64,000 nt of DNA from Candidatus Muiribacterium halophilum (GCA_023228995.1 JALOAD010000004.1:81044-145043); one strand, 5' to 3'; positions 8,287-16,650 are shown, counted from the first letter of the stretch. Notes: generated from the letters alone by a model not told the origin. Translations and numbers: made by a program.

Positions 8287-9478
8287 CTATCTTTTTATAT
8301 TCTTTTATACCCTTAAGAAGAATTTCCATAGCTTTTTTTAAGTTTTCAGGCTTAAGTATATATGCAATTCTGATTTCATCATTTCCTATATTAGGAGTAG
8401 CATAAAAACCATTAGCAGGAGCTACCATAGTAGTTTCATTATTAACACTAAAATCTCTAAGCATCCAAGTTGCAAATTCAGTTGAATCTTTAACTGGTAT
8501 TTTTGCAATAATGTAAAAAGCCCCACCAGGAGTCAAACAAATTATTTCAGGATCTTTTTTTAAATATTCCATAACAATATCTCTTCTTTCTTGATATTCT
8601 TTTCTCATCTCTATAAAATAATCGTCACCAATCTCACGATTCAAAGCAGTAGCTCCAACCTGTGCAAGTGTAGGAGCACAAAGTCTCGCTTGTGCAAGTT
8701 TCATAATATTTTTCATAATATCTTTATTTTTACTAGCAACAGAACCAACTCTCGCACCACAAGCACTATATCTTTTTGATATACTGTCTAGCAGTATTGC
8801 ATTTTGTGAAATTTCAGGAAATTCCATAACAGATACATGTTCTTGTCCATCATATACAAATTCTCTGTATACTTCATCAGAAAAAAGAAATAAATTATGT
8901 TTTTTTACAAGAGAAGCTAATTCTTTCATTTTCTCTCGTGAATAAACAGTTCCTGTTGGATTATTCGGATTACATATCATTATAGCTTTTGTTTTTTTAG
9001 TAATAAGTTTTTCAATATCAGCCATTTTTGGAAGATCAAATCCGTTTTCAGCATAAGTTGTAACAGGAACAAGTTTTACACCTGCCATTCCTGCAAAACT
9101 ATTATAATTTGTATAAAAAGGTTCAAAAACAATAATTTCCTGACCAAGTTCAAGACATGCTAACATTGCAAAATATATTGCCTCAGAACCACCATTTGTT
9201 ATAATAAGTTCATCTTTATCAAAATCTATTCCAATGTTTTTGTAATAATCAATTGTTGATTCATGATATTCAGTAAGACCTTGAGAATGAGCATAACTTA
9301 AAACTTTTTTTTCAAATTTATGAATTGCATCCCAAAAACACTGTGGAGTTTCAATATCAGGTTGTCCGATATTAAGATGATATACTGACTTACCACTTTT
9401 TATTAGCCTATCTGAATAAGGAACAAGTTTTCTAATAGGTGATTCCTGCATTTCAAGAACTCTTGACGATGGTCTCAT
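8279..9478 (-). CDS. Class I/II pyridoxal-phosphate aminotransferase
   Basis: A 399-residue fold-type I aminotransferase. NPNNPTG (170-176), SDEVY (200-204), SISKRYSACGAR with the cofactor lysine at 235, and the substrate-carboxylate arginine that follows are all present. The family moves amino groups between amino acids and 2-oxo acids in the cytoplasm. The closest general type is the aspartate/alanine-like subgroup, but the substrate cannot be read from sequence. A longer frame begins at 9514. The ATG at 9478 has the very strong GGGGGAGG Shine-Dalgarno 4 bases upstream and is chosen. It is transcribed alone from the promoter at 9514-9542. Confidence 0.88.
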   Translation of the reverse strand: MRPSSRVLEMQESPIRKLVPYSDRLIKSGKSVYHLNIGQPDIETPQCFWDAIHKFEKKVLSYAHSQGLTEYHESTIDYYKNIGIDFDKDELIITNGGSEAIYFAMLACLELGQEIIVFEPFYTNYNSFAGMAGVKLVPVTTYAENGFDLPKMADIEKLITKKTKAIMICNPNNPTGTVYSREKMKELASLVKKHNLFLFSDEVYREFVYDGQEHVSVMEFPEISQNAILLDSISKRYSACGARVGSVASKNKDIMKNIMKLAQARLCAPTLAQVGATALNREIGDDYFIEMRKEYQERRDIVMEYLKKDPEIICLTPGGAFYIIAKIPVKDSTEFATWMLRDFSVNNETTMVAPANGFYATPNIGNDEIRIAYILKPENLKKAMEILLKGIKEYKKIEK

Positions 9479-9513
9479 ATTACCTCCCCCATAATGGGTT
9501 ATTTTTTGAAACA

Positions 9514-9542
9514 ATTATACTTTAATACCAGTTACCAGTAAA
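9514..9542 (-). promoter_or_regulatory. Sigma-70-type promoter for the aminotransferase
   Basis: Minus strand: -35 TTTACT (9542-9537), 17-base spacer, perfect -10 TATAAT (9519-9514), about 36 bases before the start codon. The spacer begins with a tandem 7-mer, ACTGGTAACTGGTA, which could be an operator. That role is speculative. Confidence 0.6.
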
Positions 9543-9566
9543 GCTATTTAGTATTATATTTAAGTT

Positions 9567-9719
9567 TCAGAGTAAATATTTATAAAAGGATTTTACAAAA
9601 CTATTAAGAAACTCTCTATTATCAATGCTATTTATCTGAGTTCTTCCTCGGAAAAGTTTTCCAAATCGGAATTCAAAGCGATTCAGCGATTTGGCATCCT
9701 TCTTTTCCTCAGTACCCAT
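9567..9719 (-). CDS. Doubtful 50-codon ORF within a folded intergenic element
   Basis: An ATG at 9719 opens a 50-residue frame that starts MGTEEKKDAKSLNRF and ends KSFYKYLL. I do not recognise it. The only upstream Shine-Dalgarno-like AAGG is 12 or more bases away. The same stretch folds into long nested stems (9636-9712) and is richer in G+C than the flanks. It may therefore be a structured RNA or a small mobile or repeat remnant rather than a gene. Confidence 0.2.
   Translation of the reverse strand: MGTEEKKDAKSLNRFEFRFGKLFRGRTQINSIDNREFLNSFVKSFYKYLL
9636..9712. other. Nested inverted repeats: structured intergenic element
   Basis: Three nested stems can be drawn in plus coordinates: CTGAG (9636-9640) with CTCAG (9708-9712), GGAAAAG (9650-9656) with CTTTTCC (9702-9708), and CCAAATCG (9661-9668) with CGATTTGG (9687-9694). 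The first two pairs share one base, so one pairing must be slightly shortened. The element lies between the aminotransferase and the Gfo/Idh gene. It has no U-run typical of a terminator. Confidence 0.5.
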
Positions 9720-9799
9720 GATTATTTATTACCTTGTTTCAATTTTTTTATTCCTATATGAGTTTTTCAACTACATCATGCATTTACTAATCACTAATT

Positions 9800-9813
9800 G
9801 TGACTTTAGTCAC
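9800..9813. other. Short hairpin after the Gfo/Idh gene
   Basis: GTGAC-TTTA-GTCAC forms a 5-bp stem with a 4-base loop, 21 bases beyond the Gfo/Idh stop. No U-run follows on the minus strand. Between it and the folded element (about 9720-9799) I see only AT-rich sequence without a recognisable signal. Confidence 0.3.
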
Positions 9814-9833
9814 GCTAATTGTTTCCGGCTATT

Positions 9834-10865
9834 TCACTCTTTTTTTACCTCTTTCAAAATACAATGTATCATTTTTTGAACTTTTAATGTTTCATAATAA
9901 CTATGCAAATTAATTTTTTTATTTTTAATATCATGACAAACTTCATTGTATAAAATATCAAAAAAATTTCTATTATTATATATAGGAAAATCAAAAACAC
10001 TCATATCATCAACTTTAGATAATTCAACAAAGCCTGTAAAACTCTTACTTGTTTCAGCTTTATAAATATCAAATCTCTGATTACCAATTATTACTTTTCC
10101 AAATTCAAAATACAATTCAATTTCATAAAAAAAATATTTTTTATCACTTGAAAGATTCATATATACATCAATATTATTTTGAGTTTTAAAAAAAACATTA
10201 ACACATTTTTCTATATTATTTTCAGTAATTACATCAGAAAATACTTGTTCTGGAAATTCTCCTGTAAAAAAAAGTACCATATCAATAAGATGAGTTCCAT
10301 CATGAAGAATTGGACCTTCTCCCATGTATTTTTGACCACCTGCATTTATAAATCCAACAATTTGAGTAAGTTTGCCTAATTTACCCTTATCAATAATGTT
10401 TTTAACTTTTAAATAATTAATATTCCATCTTCTTGTATGATTTACATAAAATGAAATTTTTTTATTAATAAGAATATTTTCAATAGATTTTGCAGATATA
10501 TAATCAAGAGAAAGAGGTTTTTCACAAACAATACTTTTTAAATTTTTCATATTTTCAACAAAATATTTAATAATATCAACATGAGAAAATGAGTCAGTTG
10601 CTATAACAGCTATATTGCAATCACTTTTATAAGCCATTTTTTTATAATCAAAATAAAAATCAATATTTTGACTTTGCTCGTTTTTATAAAAATCTTCAAG
10701 TCTAAAACCTGAAATATCACAAACTTCTGATATTTTCATTAAATCATTGTTTTTTATCGCACCGATATGAGAAGCTGGTTTTGTTCTTAAAGGATCTTTT
10801 TCAAGAGAATATGCTATTCTTCCAATTCCACAAATTGCCGTTTTATATTTTATTTTGTTTAACAT
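9834..10865 (-). CDS. Gfo/Idh/MocA family sugar oxidoreductase
   Basis: A 343-residue NAD(P)-dependent dehydrogenase. The N-terminal Rossmann motif (KTAICGIGRIAYSLEKD) and the family's CEKPLSLD segment with the catalytic lysine are visible. A longer C-terminal alpha/beta domain binds the sugar substrate. These enzymes oxidise or reduce sugar or nucleotide-sugar hydroxyls. The ATG at 10865 is preceded by AGGA with 7-8 bases spacing. The frame could be extended 5 codons to a TTG, but that removes the spacing. It overlaps the cytidylyltransferase end by 23 bases and is the last gene of the Maf-cytidylyltransferase-oxidoreductase run. It therefore probably helps make or modify the sugar put on flagellin (inference). 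Confidence 0.82.
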   Translation of the reverse strand: MLNKIKYKTAICGIGRIAYSLEKDPLRTKPASHIGAIKNNDLMKISEVCDISGFRLEDFYKNEQSQNIDFYFDYKKMAYKSDCNIAVIATDSFSHVDIIKYFVENMKNLKSIVCEKPLSLDYISAKSIENILINKKISFYVNHTRRWNINYLKVKNIIDKGKLGKLTQIVGFINAGGQKYMGEGPILHDGTHLIDMVLFFTGEFPEQVFSDVITENNIEKCVNVFFKTQNNIDVYMNLSSDKKYFFYEIELYFEFGKVIIGNQRFDIYKAETSKSFTGFVELSKVDDMSVFDFPIYNNRNFFDILYNEVCHDIKNKKINLHSYYETLKVQKMIHCILKEVKKE

Positions 10866-11544
10866 TTTTATTTCCTGCAAATAATTCAGGTTGTTTTTTT
10901 AAAGCTTCAAACAATTCATCATTTTCAATAGGAATTCCTTTATAAAGTAAATTATAAACTTTATTTAAAGTATTATAATCATCTTTTTCATCTACAGTAA
11001 ATCTTAACCCTGTAAATCTATCATCACCTGGAATATTTTTTATAATAAAATCATGAGGATTTTTCCTAATGCATAAAGTGACATGTTCTTTATAATCTTC
11101 ATTCATATTATAATCTAATTGTTTTTTTAAAGAAGAAACTCTAACATATTCACAACCTGTGCCAATTGCTCCACCGGTTATAGCTGAATATTCCACTTTG
11201 TCAGATAGTTTTTTAAACAGTATTATTTTTCTAAAATCAATAAGAGGATTATCTCCAGTTACTCTAATCAAACTATGTAGTGAGTTTTTATTTGCATAAA
11301 TTAAATATCTTTCAAGAACATTTTGAAGTGGACCTCTAAAAAATGGAATTTGATTTTTTTTAAGAAACTCGCAGAATTTATCATCAGATTTATTGTCTGA
11401 TGTTAATATTACAGTTTTATATCCTGTACTCATACATCTTTGATAAACATGTTCAATAAGTGATTTTCCCGCAAGCTTAAGCATTATCTTATTAGGAAGT
11501 CTTTTAGAATCAGCTCTTGCCTGTATAAGTATTTCAGTTTTCAT
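10843..11544 (-). CDS. Cytidylyltransferase-like sugar nucleotidyltransferase (SpsF/NeuA type)
   Basis: 233 residues beginning ILIQARADSKRLPNKIMLKL, the conserved nucleotide-binding N-terminus of CMP-sugar synthetases (SpsF, NeuA, KdsB types). A VTGDNPLID segment follows, the usual metal-site region (compare TGDCPLID in SpsF-like proteins). Members activate acidic sugars as CMP derivatives or act in surface polysaccharide synthesis. The ATG overlaps the Maf gene stop by 4 bases (ATGA), so it is translationally coupled to the glycosyltransferase. CMP-activation of a nonulosonic-acid-like flagellin sugar is a reasonable inference. The rest of such a pathway is not in the window. Confidence 0.8.
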   Translation of the reverse strand: MKTEILIQARADSKRLPNKIMLKLAGKSLIEHVYQRCMSTGYKTVILTSDNKSDDKFCEFLKKNQIPFFRGPLQNVLERYLIYANKNSLHSLIRVTGDNPLIDFRKIILFKKLSDKVEYSAITGGAIGTGCEYVRVSSLKKQLDYNMNEDYKEHVTLCIRKNPHDFIIKNIPGDDRFTGLRFTVDEKDDYNTLNKVYNLLYKGIPIENDELFEALKKQPELFAGNKNVKQNKI

Positions 11545-13439
11545 ATATTTTTAAGATATTCTTTTATATATTTTTCTGATTTTCTTATCAGAACTCTAAT
11601 TGTTATTGATATTTCCTCAATTATCTCATATTTTAAATTTAACTCTTCAAGTTTTTTTTCTTCTTCATTTCTTAAAGTATATTCTGGATTTTTTTTAAGT
11701 GTTCTAAGAAGAGGCCAGTATTTAGTCTGAAATTTTTCAACAATAAAACTTGCAATTGAAATTTTCTTTTCAAATTCTTTTCCAGTTTTTTCAATTTTAT
11801 TAACAAGTTTATTGTATTCTTCTGAAAAATTTTTATTTGAATACAAATCAAATAGCTTTCTAACTTTTTTTCGAATATCTGGTGATTTATTTATAATATA
11901 TGTTAGGTTTTCATCAACCATATTAATTGTTTTATATAAATCATAAATATTTTTTTTAGGTAAAATTTTAAAATTTTCCATAAAAATCTCTTTTACATCT
12001 AAATCTTCTTTCATATATTCACTTATTACATCTTTTAATCTCATAATATCTACATTTTCTTTTAAAATCCCGCCTTCAGTCGCATTTATCATCTTACCAA
12101 TTGTCTTGCCACATTCAAATTCAATCCATTTGCAATAATCTCTCAAAACTCTATATGTAATTACATCATTTCCAAAAATATCTTTTTCTTTGATTTTTGT
12201 CTTATCACTTTTTATAATATCTTCTTTATGCAATTGAGCTAGAGAAATATCTTTTGAAAAATCATTAAAAAACAATTTATCAGTATAACATTCAACACAA
12301 TGATGATAATCTCCAGTAAATGCTAAATCCTGACCAACAAACACAATAGGATTAGCACCAATCTTTCGGGCAAAATCAAATGCTACTGTAGCAACAGAAC
12401 CACCTGTAAACAAAATTCCATTTTGCTTTACATGCTGTTCTAACCATATTGACATTTGAAAGAAAAAATTAAAAAATATAGTCTTTCCATCAAAAAGTTC
12501 AGGTATATTTGGATGAACTATTGGAGAACATACACAATAAACATCTTTCAAATCAACTCCTTCAAGATGCTTGTAATTAGCATATTGAGAATCAACAGAA
12601 ATAATAACATCTGGTTCAATTCCCATTGAAAGCATTGGTTTTACAACTGTATCAACAGCTATAATTAGAGCTTTTCCTTTAGCTTGCTTTAAATAATGAC
12701 CATTTTTATCAAGTGAAGGTCCTGCTGAAACAACTATAGCTGCTTTATTTTCAAATTTACCCTGATAGTCTGAAAGACCTGGTGATTTAATTATATGTTT
12801 TAGATTGCTTACTATATTTTCATGCCAATCGTCAATATAATTCATAACAGTTGTATAATTACTAATACCAACACTTAATGCATTTTTAAGAGTTTCATCA
12901 ATTTTTGTAAAAAAATCTCCAAATATTCTTCTATATACATTAAATTCAAACACTTTCAATTGTTCATTTTCGTATATTTTAAAAAGTTTAGATAATTTTT
13001 CTCTTGTATCTTCTACATCATCACCAACTGCAAATTCTACTCTGTCATCTAATATAATTTCTGAAAAATCATATATATCCAGAGCTTTATTAAATATTTT
13101 AAAAGATGGTTCTATAACTAGAAGTTTTGTTTCTGATCTTTTTTTTATCACTTTTTCATATAACTGACTAACATGATAACCAAGACCCATTCCATAAACA
13201 ACAAAAAAATTTCCATCTGAATGAAGTATTTTATCAACAAATCTTGAAGCTTCTTTCAAAGGTTCCCGTTTACTGTGAATAAGAAGTTCTCTTCCATCAA
13301 TTTTTATCTTTAGAGACTTTTCTTCACTATTTGTATCAACTAACTCAATATCATAGTTTTCTTTTTTGATATTTAAAGTCATAAAATATATTGTACTAGG
13401 AGACTTTTTATTTATTGCTGCAAGATTCTGCTTCTTCAT
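11541..13439 (-). CDS. Motility-associated Maf-type glycosyltransferase (DUF115)
   Basis: A 632-residue protein with the DUF115/Maf core. AAIVVSAGPSLDKNGHYLK is followed by an IIAVDTVVKPMLSMGIEPD segment and IISVDSQ, then PIVFVGQDLAFTGDYHH. Maf proteins transfer pseudaminic, legionaminic or related nonulosonic acids to flagellin Ser/Thr in the cytoplasm before export. The N-terminal third carries a separate domain (YGMGLGYHVSQL, LLVIEPS). The C-terminal third is helical and charged. It lies directly downstream of flagellin 1 and fliS and upstream of two sugar-nucleotide genes. That is the typical context and suggests the three flagellins are glycosylated. Confidence 0.9.
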   Translation of the reverse strand: MKKQNLAAINKKSPSTIYFMTLNIKKENYDIELVDTNSEEKSLKIKIDGRELLIHSKREPLKEASRFVDKILHSDGNFFVVYGMGLGYHVSQLYEKVIKKRSETKLLVIEPSFKIFNKALDIYDFSEIILDDRVEFAVGDDVEDTREKLSKLFKIYENEQLKVFEFNVYRRIFGDFFTKIDETLKNALSVGISNYTTVMNYIDDWHENIVSNLKHIIKSPGLSDYQGKFENKAAIVVSAGPSLDKNGHYLKQAKGKALIIAVDTVVKPMLSMGIEPDVIISVDSQYANYKHLEGVDLKDVYCVCSPIVHPNIPELFDGKTIFFNFFFQMSIWLEQHVKQNGILFTGGSVATVAFDFARKIGANPIVFVGQDLAFTGDYHHCVECYTDKLFFNDFSKDISLAQLHKEDIIKSDKTKIKEKDIFGNDVITYRVLRDYCKWIEFECGKTIGKMINATEGGILKENVDIMRLKDVISEYMKEDLDVKEIFMENFKILPKKNIYDLYKTINMVDENLTYIINKSPDIRKKVRKLFDLYSNKNFSEEYNKLVNKIEKTGKEFEKKISIASFIVEKFQTKYWPLLRTLKKNPEYTLRNEEEKKLEELNLKYEIIEEISITIRVLIRKSEKYIKEYLKNI

Positions 13440-13445
13440 TATACT

Positions 13446-13874
13446 TTATCCTTTTATGTTTATATTCTTTAAAGAGCTAACTTGATTTTCTTGAAAACCT
13501 TCTTCTTTCTTTACAACTTCTCTCCAACCATCTCGAAGTTCTTCAATAAGACCTTTAACTTCAATAAGTATATTTGCATCTTTTTTTAAATTACCTTCAA
13601 CAAGATGATTACGCATAAAAGAATAAATCTCTTTAAGGTTAACTGCAATATCTCCGCCTTTTTCCATATTAAGAGTTATTGTCAATTCAGTTATTATGTT
13701 TTGCACTTTAATAATGTTGTTATGGGCTATTTCAAGATCTTTAGGTTCTGCCTGAAGAGATTTTATAGCTAAATTAATAAACCTGACTGCTCCATCATAC
13801 AACATTAAAAGAAGTCTTCCCGGACTAGCTGTTTTAATCTGTGTTTCTCTGTACTGGTCAAAATTTCTATTCAT
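13446..13874 (-). CDS. fliS: Flagellin chaperone FliS (paralogue 1)
   Basis: 142 residues starting MNRNFDQYRETQIKTASPGR and continuing LLLMLYDGAVRFINLA, the classic FliS opening. The rest is a helical bundle ending near LIEELRDGWREVV. FliS holds the C-terminal helices of flagellin in an unpolymerised form for export. The start at 13874 follows AAAGGAGT with good spacing. An in-frame extension to 13964 lies inside the preceding gene and lacks homology. It sits 6 bases before the Maf gene and 13 bases after an unknown protein that follows flagellin 1, so it probably serves that flagellin. A second fliS is at 18772. Confidence 0.92.
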   Translation of the reverse strand: MNRNFDQYRETQIKTASPGRLLLMLYDGAVRFINLAIKSLQAEPKDLEIAHNNIIKVQNIITELTITLNMEKGGDIAVNLKEIYSFMRNHLVEGNLKKDANILIEVKGLIEELRDGWREVVKKEEGFQENQVSSLKNINIKG

Positions 13875-13887
13875 TCTGTAAACTCCT

Positions 13888-14484
13888 TTACTGAATCTTC
13901 TGACCCTCTCCCAGATATTTTTCAAGTATTTCTCTCCATCTTCCAAGATCTTCTTTAAGATCATATAAGATTACATCCTTAACAGTAACATAATCTTGAC
14001 TTTCTAAACCTGTTACAAGTTCTGTAAGATGTTCAGAATATACTTTTAAAAATTCTTCTTCTTTTTCTGTTAATTCAAAACTCATAATATTTAGTATTTT
14101 ACCAAAAGCTGTATTCATCCATTCAATTCCTTCAATTGCAGAATTTAATATTGTCATAGCCTCTGATATTTTTTCATTCTCTACTAATTCAACTATTGAA
14201 TCATAACCTTTTTCAAGCTTAACAATATATGAAAGCATTTCCTCAATAGTTACAACACAAAGTTCTCTATAAGTACCTGTGATTATATCAATAATTTCAA
14301 TTTTTTCTGTATTTAACTCATACACTTTTGTAAAATCAGTTATCTCATTTTTTTTATCAACAATAATTTTTCTTATAACTTTTTTATCATCACCAAATTT
14401 TTTAAGGATATCTTCAAATATGTCTTGAAAAGCAGCTTCTCTTCCTATGTATTCTTTGCCATCTATAAAAATTCTGAAAGCCAT
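13888..14484 (-). CDS. Unknown flagellar-locus protein between flagellin 1 and fliS
   Basis: 198 residues that I cannot assign to a named family. The first 70 residues (MAFRIFIDGKEYIG onward, then IRKIIVDKKNEI and EKIEIIDI) alternate short beta strands and one helix, reminiscent of a small ubiquitin-like fold. The remainder is predicted all-helical and acidic (YIVKLEKGYDSIVELVENEK, ILNSAIEGIEWMNTAFGKIL). No signal peptide or membrane segment is visible. The ATG has GGAGAAG upstream and the gene follows flagellin 1 by 42 bases. Position and helical build suggest an export chaperone or assembly regulator for flagellin, but this is inference only. Confidence 0.7.
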   Translation of the reverse strand: MAFRIFIDGKEYIGREAAFQDIFEDILKKFGDDKKVIRKIIVDKKNEITDFTKVYELNTEKIEIIDIITGTYRELCVVTIEEMLSYIVKLEKGYDSIVELVENEKISEAMTILNSAIEGIEWMNTAFGKILNIMSFELTEKEEEFLKVYSEHLTELVTGLESQDYVTVKDVILYDLKEDLGRWREILEKYLGEGQKIQ

Positions 14485-14526
14485 GTCTTCTCCTTGTTAT
14501 TTAAAAATATTATTCCTTAATAAAAT

Positions 14527-16503
14527 TTATCCTAAAAGCTGTAATATAGACTGAGGTTTCTGATTAGCCTGAGCAAGCATAGCTGTACCTGACTGCATAA
14601 GAACCTGATTTTTTGTAAACTCAGTCATTTCTTTAGCCATATCAACATCTCTTATCCTTGACTCAGAAGCTTGCAAATTTTCTTCAGCAATTGATAGATA
14701 ATATATATTTTTTTCAAGAGAACTCTGAAAAGCTCCTAATTGGGATCTTTTCTTTGAAACAGCATCCATAGCTAAATCTACTATAGAAATAGCTCTTTCC
14801 GCATCACCTTGAGTTTGAACTGATAAATACTGTCTTAAATTCTGTGTTTTTGCACCAGATAAAAGTCTTGTAGTACCATCATGTTTAACACCTTCTGCTC
14901 TATATGACCATGAAAGTCCAAGAGTTTCCGAACTCATATTACCAAAATCAGTTACTATTACCTGACCTTCATTTGCTCCAATATGAAAAACCTGTCTTGT
15001 ATCTCTTATTGAAAGTCTTGTAGTACAAAGAGATATTGTATTTCCAGTACCCCAAATATGCCTGTTAGGAGTTGCTGACTGATGATCTATTTGATTAGCT
15101 GCAAAAGGATCACCAAAATCCATTATTCCATCACCATCTATATCTTGTCCATAAGCACCAGGCCAATAAGCTGTGAAATCAGGTCCAGGATAAGGACCAC
15201 CAATTCCTAAAAGACTGTACTCATTAGCAGTATCATCATCAATTGTCTGTTGAAGAATACCATAATCAAGTTCTTCATCAATATGAATTGCAAAACCTTT
15301 TAAAAGTCCACTATTTGTAAGGTCTACCGGATCACCTATTCCATCACCATTTATGTCATTCCACGCTGGTCTTGCAGAATAAAGATTTGTAACTGTAAGG
15401 GAATTTATTGGTCTTGCAAGTTCACGATCACCAAAAACTCTTGATTCAGATACAAATACACCAAGACTTCTTCCAAACCCTCCAGGTACTGATATTAAAC
15501 CTGGATTAGTTGGAAACTGAGCCTGTTGAGTAATATTAGTAATAGAAATTATAGTATGACCACCTGTTGTAAATAAAGCACGATTTAATGGATTACCCGC
15601 TGCATCATGTGCAACCATTTGTGAAGTCATAGTACCGTTTACTCCGCCAAAAAGTCCAAGTCTCATTCCAAGTCCATCAGGGTCATCTCCAAAACTTATA
15701 TTAAATTTTGGTCCTGAATGCATAGCAGTTAGAGTAAGATCGTTTCCTTCCTGATCAAGTCCTGCTTTTACTGGTGCACCTGATGAATTTATTTTGTATA
15801 TGACATCCTGAAGAGTATCTTCTTCATGAAGGTCAAGAACATGGGTGTTATTATTAATTACTAGATGAAGTTCTTGAGTCCCTACAACTCCAATATCTCG
15901 CAGATTTGGTATATTATCAGCATCAGCTCCATCGAAAATATTTGCATTACCATGAATATTACAAGCAGTCCCAGCTTTAAGAACAGTTATTGAATAATCA
16001 GCATCAACTACAATACCTGTGACATCAGCTGTCAAAACTCTTTTATCCGCAGGATTTGCATGTCCTATCGTAGTACCATTCATAAGTTTTTTTCTGTTGA
16101 ATTCAGTATAATCTGCAATTCTGTCAACTTCATCAATAAGAAGATCCATTTCTTCCTGAATTCTTCTTCTATCATAAGAAGTATAAGAATCATTCGCTGA
16201 CTGCACTGCAAGAAGTCTCATTCTTTGTAGTATATTATGAACAGAATCAAGAACTCCTTCTGCTGTTTGTATCATAGATATACCATCCTGAGCATTTCTT
16301 GTAGCCTGCTGAAGACCAGATATCTGACCTCTCATCTTTTCAGAAACTGCAAGTCCTGCAGCATCATCTGCTGCTGAATTGATTCTCAGCCCTGAAGATA
16401 ATTTTTTAAGATTATTAGACATCTTGTTGTTTGTTCCCTGTAATGTTCTCAGAGAATTAATAGCTGAAATATTATGGTTTATTATACCAACACCTGTAGC
16501 CAT
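14527..16503 (-). CDS. Flagellin 1 (large, with two calcium-loop-like motifs and two cysteines)
   Basis: A 658-residue flagellin with intact ends. The N-terminal D0/D1 has [34 protein letters not shown] and an [13 protein letters not shown] motif. The C-terminal D1/D0 has [20 protein letters not shown] and [17 protein letters not shown]. The middle (about 145-560) is an enlarged variable region. It contains a flagellin-IN-like module (208-285), the loops DINGDGIGDPVD (383-394) and DIDGDGIMDFGD (454-465), and a conserved FHIGANEGQ block. Cys181 and Cys493 are unusual for a flagellin. Its copies at 16711 and 21888 lack cysteine. The leader has a CsrA-type hairpin at 16533-16550 and a GGGAGGAG Shine-Dalgarno. 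An unknown protein, fliS and maf follow in the same direction. Confidence 0.95.
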   Translation of the reverse strand: MATGVGIINHNISAINSLRTLQGTNNKMSNNLKKLSSGLRINSAADDAAGLAVSEKMRGQISGLQQATRNAQDGISMIQTAEGVLDSVHNILQRMRLLAVQSANDSYTSYDRRRIQEEMDLLIDEVDRIADYTEFNRKKLMNGTTIGHANPADKRVLTADVTGIVVDADYSITVLKAGTACNIHGNANIFDGADADNIPNLRDIGVVGTQELHLVINNNTHVLDLHEEDTLQDVIYKINSSGAPVKAGLDQEGNDLTLTAMHSGPKFNISFGDDPDGLGMRLGLFGGVNGTMTSQMVAHDAAGNPLNRALFTTGGHTIISITNITQQAQFPTNPGLISVPGGFGRSLGVFVSESRVFGDRELARPINSLTVTNLYSARPAWNDINGDGIGDPVDLTNSGLLKGFAIHIDEELDYGILQQTIDDDTANEYSLLGIGGPYPGPDFTAYWPGAYGQDIDGDGIMDFGDPFAANQIDHQSATPNRHIWGTGNTISLCTTRLSIRDTRQVFHIGANEGQVIVTDFGNMSSETLGLSWSYRAEGVKHDGTTRLLSGAKTQNLRQYLSVQTQGDAERAISIVDLAMDAVSKKRSQLGAFQSSLEKNIYYLSIAEENLQASESRIRDVDMAKEMTEFTKNQVLMQSGTAMLAQANQKPQSILQLLG

Positions 16504-16532
16504 AGACTCCTCCCTCTCGTAAATGGAAAACT

Positions 16533-16550
16533 AATAACTTCCATGTTATT
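16533..16550 (-). promoter_or_regulatory. CsrA-type hairpin in flagellin 1 leader
   Basis: Minus strand AATAACATGGAAGTTATT is a perfect 6-bp stem (AATAAC/GTTATT) presenting ATGGAA in a six-base loop. The core ACATGGAAGT matches the CsrA consensus ACANGGANGU at every fixed position. It ends 30 bases upstream of the start codon, next to the Shine-Dalgarno, and csrA and fliW lie in the same cluster. Confidence 0.65.
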
Positions 16551-16579
16551 TTTTTTAAACTTAAACTTTTTCTTTAACT

Positions 16580-16607
16580 TTATCGTTATATTTTAAAAAA
16601 AAAATTA
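16580..16607 (-). promoter_or_regulatory. Weak FliA-type promoter for flagellin 1
   Basis: Minus strand -10 AACGATAA (16587-16580) resembles the FliA/sigma-D -10. A TAAT at 16607-16604 is 16 bases away, the same spacing as the two better sites at 24043 and 30822. The -35 is poor, so this is tentative. Confidence 0.4.
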
Positions 16608-16650
16608 ATTTTATTATTCTAAAAAGAGAATACGCACGATTATATCAATA

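Noticed and set aside
9720-9833. A mobile element or intervening-sequence protein gene near the GTGAC hairpin
   Set aside because: No transposase or four-helix-bundle reading frame and no target duplication could be found.
13875-13964. N-terminal extension of FliS to 13964
   Set aside because: It overlaps the preceding gene, and FliS homology begins at the ATG at 13874, which has its own Shine-Dalgarno.
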